From Apodospora peruviana (Eukaryota; Ascomycota; Sordariomycetes; Sordariales; Lasiosphaeriaceae), in contig JAUEDM010000003.1 of assembly GCA_033439685.1 (NCBI GenBank), positions 2,324,001 to 2,388,000 on the forward strand: a DNA stretch of 64,000 nt. The letters are read 5' to 3'. Under the pieces are notes generated by a model, which searched no databases, was not told the origin of the DNA, and saw only the letters and a program-made list of their open reading frames with translations. Positions 57,326 to 64,000 of this stretch are shown one piece after another; position 1 is the stretch's first letter, and each line of letters opens with the position of its first letter. Made by a program: the position numbers and the translations under genes.

Positions 57326-58023
57326 TTTGTCTGTCGCTACGTCTGGATTTTGTTTGATTAGGATATTGTGTGCCTGGTGTTACGGGACGCGGCGTTGACT
57401 GTTGTCAGAGTTCAGTGGACGCGATTGACCAATGTGGGAGAATTTTTTTGCCTTTATCGGTTCGTTGCTTGATCCAAGGCTGCCCCACCTGTGGTTCTTA
57501 TCCACCGCTCGCTAACCCCCGCTGAACGAGAGGCGCAGATGGTGGTCCATGCTTACCTAGGAATTGTAACGCGTCTCGGTCTCCAGAGCCTCGCCAACGT
57601 GCAACGGTTAATATTCCGTACATCGAACAACTAACGGACATAATTGGAATCAAATTTCAATCCGAAGCCGTTCCAATACATGCAAATTCGTGATACATGT
57701 TTCTTGGGCCCTTCAGATTGCAATCTCGCTTGTGAGGTTGTCTATACGCCATAATCCTGTAAACCGTATGGTTACCTCATCAATACGCTATCACAAGGTA
57801 GGTATCTCATCTTTGAAAACGACTCCCTGGACCTTCGGGACCCCACCCAATGGACGGCAGGCAACCTAGCTGACAGCAGCTCGGAAATTGACAAGCTCTC
57901 CTAATTCGCCAGTCCGATTTGGATGTCTTGGAGAAAAAATTATAACCCGTTCGGGATATCATAAGACTAGGACGCGCAAAGTTATCATCCTTCATTTCCT
58001 TCATCCCGAGATAAATCAGCCTG
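57326..58023. promoter_or_regulatory. divergent intergenic region (utp3 / tsc10)
   Basis: 698 bp between divergent genes, presumably both promoters. Contains a TTACCTAGGAAT word near 57555. No specific site identified. Confidence 0.5.
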
Positions 58024-59226
58024 ATGGACTACCTGCAAAATCTCGTGCCCGAATCGCTTCTGCCGTTGTCGTCAACACCACTACTCCTCGCAACCGGTAC
58101 CTTGGGCGTAGCTCTCATCGGAATCATCATGGGTCTCTTTGGACGCAAGAACCACATGCCCGTCGAGGGCCGGGTACGTTTCCCCTAAATAAAACATGAC
58201 CCGACCCACATCCAATTACCATATCATATGCGGACTTATAACTGCCCACCCCCTATTGACACGCACCATTCTTTGGGTCTCCGCGTATAGACGGTCCTCA
58301 TCACCGGCGCGTCCGAGGGCATGGGCCGCAGCGTCGCGATCCAGCTCGCTCGCAAAGGCGCGCACATCATCCTGGTCTCGCGCAATGTCGGCCGGCTGGA
58401 AGAAGCGCTCGCCGACGTCCAAGCGGCCGCCAAGTCGCCCGCAACCCAGCGCTTCCGCTGGATCTCAGCCGACGTCAGCGAGCCCGACTATGCGAGTGCC
58501 GTGATCGCCGAGGCCATCGCGTGGAACGGCGGCGCCGCGCCCGACATCGTGTGGTGCGTTGCGGGCATGTCGACGCCGATGCTGTGGGAGGAAGAAGGCA
58601 GCATGGCGGCCGCGCGCCGCAACATGGACGTGAACTATTTCGGTGCTGCCGAGATGTCGCGCACCATCCTCAAGGAATGGCTTTCCCCGGAAAACTCCAC
58701 CTCTCCTAAATCAGAACCGAAACACATCATCTTCACGGCGTCGGTGCTTACCTTTTTTGCCATTGCGGGGTACAGCCCGTACACGCCGTCGAAATGGGCC
58801 CTCCGCGGCCTGGCTGACACGCTCGAGTCGGAGATGCATCTGTATCCCGACAATCCGGTGAAAGTGCACGTCGTGTACCCGGCCACTATCACGAGCCCCG
58901 GGTTCGAGCGGGAGAACGCGACCAAGCCGGGGATCGCGTTCGAGCTGGAGAAGGGGGAGTCGGTCGAGACGCCCGACACGGTGGCGGAGCGGTCGATCGC
59001 CGGTCTGGAAGCGGGGGACCATTTTGTTACCGTGACGATTTTGGGTAGGCTGATGCGGTGCGGCGTCATGGGCGGCTCGACGCGGAATAATTGGATCATC
59101 GACACCGTCATAGGCTGGTTTGTACCGATTATCTACTTTTTTGTGCTGATGGATATCAATGGCAAGATTGCCAAGTATGCAAAGACGCATGGCCATCCGA
59201 ACACGTACCCGAAGAAGGCGGTATAG
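58024..59226 (+). CDS. tsc10: 3-ketodihydrosphingosine reductase Tsc10
   Basis: NADPH-dependent short-chain dehydrogenase that reduces 3-ketosphinganine to dihydrosphingosine in the ER, the second step of sphingolipid synthesis. Exons 58024-58173 and 58291-59226 give 1086 nt, 361 aa. An N-terminal hydrophobic segment (about 18-42, LLLATGTLGVALIGIIMGLF) anchors it. The nucleotide-binding motif TGASEGMG (about 55-62) opens exon 2, followed by ARKGAHIILVSRN. The catalytic SDR set is visible: Tyr214 and Lys218 in YTPSKWALRG, with a serine shortly upstream in FTASVLTFF, and WCVAGMS replacing the usual NNAG-like motif as in this family. Characteristic family blocks are DVNYFGAAEM and YPATITSPGFE. 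A C-terminal hydrophobic helix (WFVPIIYFFVLMDING) fits the known double anchoring. Confidence 0.94.
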
Positions 59227-60139
59227 ACACTAGTTTGGTGTATTGGCATGATGAACTGGGCTGGTCATAAAGTGTATATATACTGCTGTCTGCCCCGAAT
59301 AGGGCGTTTTACTCTTATATGTTGTTGTAGGGCAAATCACATGCCCATGGGAGTTCTGTGTGACTACGTGCAAGGAAAATATTACGCTCGGGGGTTGGGA
59401 GCCAAATAACATACTTATATATTGGATTTCCCCGAGGCCACAATCACAAGGGTCTGGGCTCATCATCCAAGTTGGCTTGGTAATGAAATATGCATTCCCA
59501 GCTAAGTAATCAGTCGGATAACCAAATAGGTTCACGGATTCCAGGTAGGTATCATTATTATTACCCCGTACATCTACCACCATCACTCTCACAGCATACC
59601 TTGCTGTAACAATAGTCAAGTAACCACTTCCCCTATCAATCATATATGACTTCTCCACAAAGTCATTATCATTCCATAATCCCTCTCACGACCAGCAATT
59701 TCCAAACCAACCACCCAGCTAGCGCTACACACCCATATAGAATATGAAGGTCCCTTGTTACTGCCACTTTGTTTCCTGGTATCACGATGCGACCGACCTC
59801 CCGCCCCAGACACCCGAACAGACAGACAGACAGACAGAGAGAGAGAGAGACAGAGATAGAGATAGAGAGAGAGAGAGAGAGAGAGATAATGGTAGTGTAC
59901 ATATATGCGGTCGCCCGCCGACCCCAAGTCCCAAAAAAGATCTGCGAGTTTGTTGTATATGAACTCATCATGCTGCTGATGATGAACACTACGGAGAATA
60001 TGAGGGCGACGATTATACTGGAAATAAAAAAAGGGAAGTAGGAAAATAAACCGCTACTACTCTCCCTAGAACTAATGCCAAACCCAATGCGCAGAAACAA
60101 ATAAAAAGGAAGCGACAAATGCAACATACAAACATGGAA
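59227..60139. other. convergent 3' flanks with microsatellite
   Basis: About 900 bp between tsc10 (+) and the uncharacterised minus-strand gene. Contains the purine microsatellite at 59819-59887 and a CACTACGGAGAA word near 59991. No gene seen. Confidence 0.6.
59819..59887. repeat. compound (GACA)n(GA)n(GATA) microsatellite
   Basis: A tract of ACAG units passes into GA units, then AGAGAT units and again GA units, about 69 bp. Confidence 0.92.
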
Positions 60140-62077
60140 TTAATCCTCCGCTTCATCCCCCGACCCCCCAACTGTTCCCTCGCCTCTTCTCTCCATGGCC
60201 TCCTCCAGCGCCAGCCTCTCCGTAAAGCTCCGCGGCGTGCCGGCCTGGTTTCTCGCCAGACTCGTCCGGTATCCCCTGATGTCGGCAGATTCCAGATCCT
60301 TCATACTGCCAACGAAAGACTGGACGTCCTTCATGTTCGCGATCTCGTCGTAGAGCTGGGGGTTGGTGATGGGGTTGATCATCACCGAGGTGCCCTTGTA
60401 CGAGCCCATCGAGTGTCCGAACAAGGCGGCCGACGGCGAAACAGGCGGCATCATGATAGATCTCTCCTCGGGCGGGGGCGTGGGTTCACCACCCGCCGAA
60501 GGTTTCGCTAGTACTGTCGCGGAGACTCCTTCGGGACGCCGAGGGAATCTAACTTTACCATCGTCCTCATCATCCCCATCGACTTCTGCCAGGTACTTTT
60601 TGGGTGGAACTTGTTTCTCTGAGCGAGAACGGGTCGTCTCCTCAGCATCGAAATCAAACAGAGGGTCATCATCGTCGTCGTCCGGGCGTGATAGGTCTGG
60701 AATTACTGTTGCGGGTGACTTCGAGGCAGCACGGACAGTAGAACTTTCTGAAGCAGTCCTAGAGATGTTGCCCCGGATGTCTTGGGAGGCGGAATTATTC
60801 ATGACGAGAGGTTGTGATGCAAGAGGTGAGTACCCGACTGGCGAGGTAGGTTTGCTGGACGTTTTAGGTCTTATCGAGAGAAATTCCTCATCATCCGAAG
60901 AGTCCTCGTCTTCACCCTTTTCCTTTGAGTCACCAGCTTGGGTCCATAATCCACCCGCTTCCGTTACCTTCGCTGCGGACCCCTTTTGCCGAACAGAAAC
61001 CTGCAACTCGGGTTTGGTGATACTAACTGGCTTGTTGGGAGTGCCAGCCCTTGGGGTGGTATCATCTACATCCTCGCTGCTCGTCTTTGGCTGCTCTTCA
61101 GCATCCGGGTTGACCATTGTCCAAACCGTTCCGTCTGCGTCTAATGCCCTCCGAGAGAGCGCCTGCAGTGCCTGGGTTGAAGAAACCTTTTTTGGCCTCG
61201 GCAGTAAATCTTCCTCCCCCTCAACGTCGAGCAGCGAGGTGCCTGTATACGCTGGTGGCTCATCCTCCAAGACTATGGCGGACGTGTCGGCCGCCGGCTC
61301 AGCCTCCGCCCCAGTGGTTCCATCACCCCCACCAAGAGGGCTCGGCATGGTCGAATCCTCAGGGTCAACTGACGGGAACACCTCTTCGTCCTGAAACTGA
61401 AATCGCACTCTGCGCGGGCTGCCCTTGGCCGAGCTCGAGGTCCTCCGCAGCGCGCTCCTCCGCACCTTGCTTTCACTAGAAGATGACTCGAGCGATGACT
61501 CGGAGCGGTCTGTAAGACGTCGGACGGGACGTGGCCGAGCGTCAGCCTTGGGGTGACTTTGCGCTGGCTCCTTTGACTCGTCGACTTTCTGGACATTTTC
61601 CATGGACAAAACAAAGGGCGGGACCGCCGCAGGCACCGGTGAGAGCGGGGGCGAGTTGTGATTGCGGTCACTACCGTCAAGCAGGGGGAGGTAGCTGGGG
61701 GTGAAGACGCCTTGGAACTCCTTTTCGCGCTCGTGCGGACTCCTCAGGCCGTCCTTGGGGACACCGGATGTATGGTAGAGAATGGGCGGGGGTGACTTGC
61801 GACCGTCCCTGGCTTTACGGTCGCCCGAGAGAGCGTTTTGTGGTGCTGAGGCATCGACGGGGCTGGGTGAGTTCAGGTTCAAGGCGGGATATTTGCCCAG
61901 TGACTCAGCGATGATGCGCGACACTTCGCTGGAGACATGGTCGGGGTAGTCCTTTAGGCAGTCGTCCATGTGGCGGTGGAACTCGGCGAGGATGTCTTTC
62001 TGGTAGGCGGCGACTTTGCCGTTCAGCTCGTCGAGCTTGCCGTGTAGCTCCGACACCAGCCTCGCCGCGTCGTCCAT
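60140..62077 (-). CDS. disordered protein of unknown function with RVxF-like motif
   Basis: 645 aa, single exon; I do not recognise a named family. Residues 1-65 form a helical, coiled-coil-like segment (LVSELHGKLDELNGKVAAYQ, then FHRHMDDCLKDYPDHVSSE). The middle is disordered and rich in S, P, D and E. Residues 223-226 read RVRF within SPRRVRFQFQDEE, matching the RVxF docking consensus for protein phosphatase 1 and followed by acidic residues, as in many docking sites. Serines next to basic residues (RRTSSSAKGSPRR) could regulate it. Near the C-terminus (about 555-625) a conserved-looking segment reads SVMINPITNPQLYDEIANMK, DVQSFVGSMKDLESADIRGY, RTSLARNQAGTPRSFTERLA. The start ATG at 62077 has a good CCATGG context and no upstream alternative is needed. 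The long open frame on the opposite strand (60363-61394) is a shadow. Confidence 0.8.
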   Translation of the reverse strand: MDDAARLVSELHGKLDELNGKVAAYQKDILAEFHRHMDDCLKDYPDHVSSEVSRIIAESLGKYPALNLNSPSPVDASAPQNALSGDRKARDGRKSPPPILYHTSGVPKDGLRSPHEREKEFQGVFTPSYLPLLDGSDRNHNSPPLSPVPAAVPPFVLSMENVQKVDESKEPAQSHPKADARPRPVRRLTDRSESSLESSSSESKVRRSALRRTSSSAKGSPRRVRFQFQDEEVFPSVDPEDSTMPSPLGGGDGTTGAEAEPAADTSAIVLEDEPPAYTGTSLLDVEGEEDLLPRPKKVSSTQALQALSRRALDADGTVWTMVNPDAEEQPKTSSEDVDDTTPRAGTPNKPVSITKPELQVSVRQKGSAAKVTEAGGLWTQAGDSKEKGEDEDSSDDEEFLSIRPKTSSKPTSPVGYSPLASQPLVMNNSASQDIRGNISRTASESSTVRAASKSPATVIPDLSRPDDDDDDPLFDFDAEETTRSRSEKQVPPKKYLAEVDGDDEDDGKVRFPRRPEGVSATVLAKPSAGGEPTPPPEERSIMMPPVSPSAALFGHSMGSYKGTSVMINPITNPQLYDEIANMKDVQSFVGSMKDLESADIRGYRTSLARNQAGTPRSFTERLALEEAMERRGEGTVGGSGDEAED

Positions 62078-63902
62078 GGCGATGGTTGCCAGAGGTTGTG
62101 GGGCGATATCGGCTGGTTAGAGGTCGTGGCCGTGGTCAGGTGCTGCGCGTGATGTGATTGATGGGCGACAGGCAGCGAGCCATGCATTATTGAGAATCAC
62201 GAGATGGACAGGAGTACTGCGTAGGCTGCGCGGGGATATTTTGTGCACTGTCAATGGAATTGGGCCGGTTTTGTGGCAGGTCAGGCAAGGTGGTGAGGGT
62301 ACAGGCTATCCGGGTGCTGTGGTGGTCGAGAACCGGCGGTCGATGGTGGTGAAGGTAACCACATTGAGAAAGGTCTCTGCAAGAAAGAGTCCACAGGTGT
62401 GATGGAGAAGCTCCCCCCAGGTTCCAGAACACCGTCCCGACCGACCACCTGGGCCGCCTAGGGCCACCTTTGGCGGTGTAAGAGTGGGTGTGTCCGGGTG
62501 TGCGGCTGGGCACCCGGCACCGCTTACTTGCGGCAGATGGGGGTCAGGTAAGGTTGCAGTTCGAGCCTCCACTTCGAGCCGGGCCTTTCGAGGGAACCAC
62601 CTCAAAAAGCTACTTAGCACTCGGCTAGGGCAGACGGTGGGGAGCTTAGCGGCGCACCTTTGCCCTCGAGGACTCACACACAGGGCGGACAGGCATACGA
62701 ATGGGGGGCGAGCCAGCGCCCCGGTAAAATACCTGACACCGATTGGCGATGCGGCACCCGATAGCACACCGTGGACACACAGCCCCTGGCGTGCATTCAA
62801 TTTAAATAGGTGCCCCTCCACCCGTCACTTCCAAGACACTGAAGATGAAAGTCTCAAGTTGTCCCGTACCGGCCCGGTTCGACTATCGGTGAACAAGGAA
62901 TCATGAACGGCACGAGGTTTGGTCAATCTCGTATCTTGACAAGGTACATTAATCAGTCCTACCTTAGGTATGGCTTCCAGGTTGGAACCGCAAAACCGGC
63001 CAACCGAGGATGTCAGTTATCACCATATACAGATCCGTGGATAGAGTAGGTATCGAGATGTGGGTTTGAAAGATTGGATGAAAGTAGCCATATACCTATA
63101 TATAATTTTGAAAAAGTGGTAGTCTATCGGTACGGATGCTGCTAGAGCCGGACTTACAGTGTGCCATAATAACGACTATCCTGGACGACAGAGTAGCCCA
63201 ACGAAAACCAGCAGTAATGTTGATAGCTATAGGGTTATGTATTGCCAAGTATCAAAAACCAGACTCGATCAAATTAACAAAGGCGGCTTATCCATGGATC
63301 GAGATTGATACCCAAGTAATCTGTACACCAACGCGGCTCGGATATGATATGCGACCGGGTTCGGATCTGTCCCGCAATGTCTTTCTGTCACGCATGCTCA
63401 AGTTGCACGCTTCCGACGCGCCATCGCGCGCTACCCGTTTCCCTCTCCCGATACCTCTCAGGTTACCGAATACTGTATCGATAACCGTCGCAGATAAGCA
63501 CCGCGTACGTACTCTGTAGGTACACTGGCTACCCGTCCGTCGAAAAGCCCAGATGTGTCTCGGATACCTGCATTTTTGAGTTGTACCTTGGATCCCACAT
63601 GCATTTTTGGTGAATAGTTAAACAGAGGAGTTAAAACTCGCAGCCTATATGCGGCTCAAGAAGCCAAGACCAAACGCCGCACTGACCCTATTTAACACCT
63701 TCCATCGCACGACTCATCTGACCGCCTTCCCTAATCGGACACATGTCCAGTTCTGCCAGCCGCAAAAGCTAGGCTCTCAGTCGCGCCAGCCAAAGCCGAC
63801 GACCGCTGTCATTCAATTCGGAGTACAACACCAACCAACAAACTCACATCAGATCACAACCGCCCGCGCCCCAACCGACTAACCCCCGACGCGCACGTCA
63901 AA
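62078..63902. promoter_or_regulatory. divergent intergenic region
   Basis: 1.8 kb between the uncharacterised minus gene and the partial plus gene. The GC-rich part (62078-62900) gives several long but unconvincing frames. From 62930 the DNA is AT-richer and contains AAGGTACATT and ACCTTAGGTATGG words. The last 100 bp form a CA-rich leader. Confidence 0.5.
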
Positions 63903-64000
63903 ATGTCGACCATCACAGCCACGGCGCTCCAGAGCTCGCAGCCGCCCATAATCCCGCGGGATTTCAACGGGAACCAGCCCGAGACGATCCGCCTATACCC
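63903..64000 (+). CDS. start of an unidentified gene, 3'-truncated by window edge
   Basis: ATG at 63903 in context GTCAAAATG opens a frame that runs to the window end (32 full codons: MSTITATALQSSQPPIIPRD, then FNGNQPETIRLY). The preceding CA-rich leader and the A at -3 support a real start. Too short to assign a family. Confidence 0.55.
   Translation, partial: MSTITATALQSSQPPIIPRDFNGNQPETIRLY

Noticed and set aside
60363..61394. 343-codon open frame on the plus strand
   Set aside because: Antisense to the 645-aa minus-strand gene; serine-rich translation typical of a shadow of S/D/E-rich coding sequence.
63136..63519. 127-codon frame near the right edge
   Set aside because: No family resemblance and no conserved start context; probably chance in the promoter region of the next gene.
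1..64000. tRNA, 5S rRNA, CRISPR arrays or intact transposons
   Set aside because: By eye I found no B-box-like GGTTCGAATCC in a cloverleaf context, no 5S sequence, no spaced direct repeats and no transposase or reverse transcriptase; a covariance-model scan would be decisive for tRNAs.
1..64000. Secondary-metabolite or other functional gene cluster
   Set aside because: The genes are unrelated housekeeping functions with independent promoters; the dehydrogenase and transporters lie apart from any synthase.

Overview
The window is nuclear DNA of a filamentous ascomycete (Pezizomycotina; the gene set and style fit Sordariomycetes, but I cannot fix the genus). The signs are short introns of about 46-105 bp with GT(A/G)NGT donors and YAG acceptors, GC-biased third codon positions, long CT-rich leaders, and fungal-specific families (PalB calpain, DUF1996-WSC, DUF2985, Vts1). 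I saw no prokaryotic operon, CRISPR array, rRNA, tRNA or intact transposon. I assembled exons by hand; every multi-exon model below closes in frame with a stop.

Layout. 0-11 kb: 3' part of a ZIP zinc transporter (+), a zinc alcohol dehydrogenase with 6 exons (+), tRNA-splicing endonuclease subunit Sen15 (-), a DUF2985 membrane protein (+), an SLC35F6-like transporter (+), then a decayed locus (9.2-10.7 kb, -) with C2H2 zinc-finger remains. 11-19 kb: WDR70-like WD40 protein (+) and the SNF2/STH1 chromatin-remodelling ATPase (+). 19-28 kb: a 6.6-kb gene-poor stretch leading to a C2H2 transcription factor (+). 28-35 kb: PalB/Rim13 calpain protease of the pH-response pathway (-), a peroxisomal adenine nucleotide carrier (+), ribosomal protein eL29 (+). 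37-44 kb: Vts1/Smaug RNA-binding protein (+) and TFIIIC subunit Tfc4/Sfc4 (+). 44-48 kb: a second large gene-poor stretch. 48-53 kb: secreted DUF1996-WSC protein (+) and rRNA m5C methyltransferase Rcm1 (+). 53-64 kb: PQ-loop transporter (-), Sas10/Utp3 (-), 3-ketodihydrosphingosine reductase Tsc10 (+), a conserved-looking disordered protein of unknown function with a PP1-docking-like motif (-), and the first 98 bp of another gene (+).

Functionally this is an ordinary housekeeping neighbourhood, not a biosynthetic cluster. Several genes serve RNA and ribosome production (Sen15, Tfc4, Rcm1, Sas10/Utp3, eL29, Vts1) and others chromatin and transcription (Snf2, WDR70, C2H2 factor), but they are unlinked transcription units and co-location need not mean co-function.

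The most interesting material is: the decayed zinc-finger locus, in which reading-frame-sized protein-like stretches are interrupted by frameshifts and TGA stops and which carries a 63-bp in-frame tandem repeat; a duplicated peptide at the C-terminus of Rcm1; a lysine/proline-rich insertion in Tfc4; an RVxF-type motif in an uncharacterised protein; possible alternative ends of Vts1; and short palindromic words that recur across the intergenic DNA. I found no convincing new multi-gene system.
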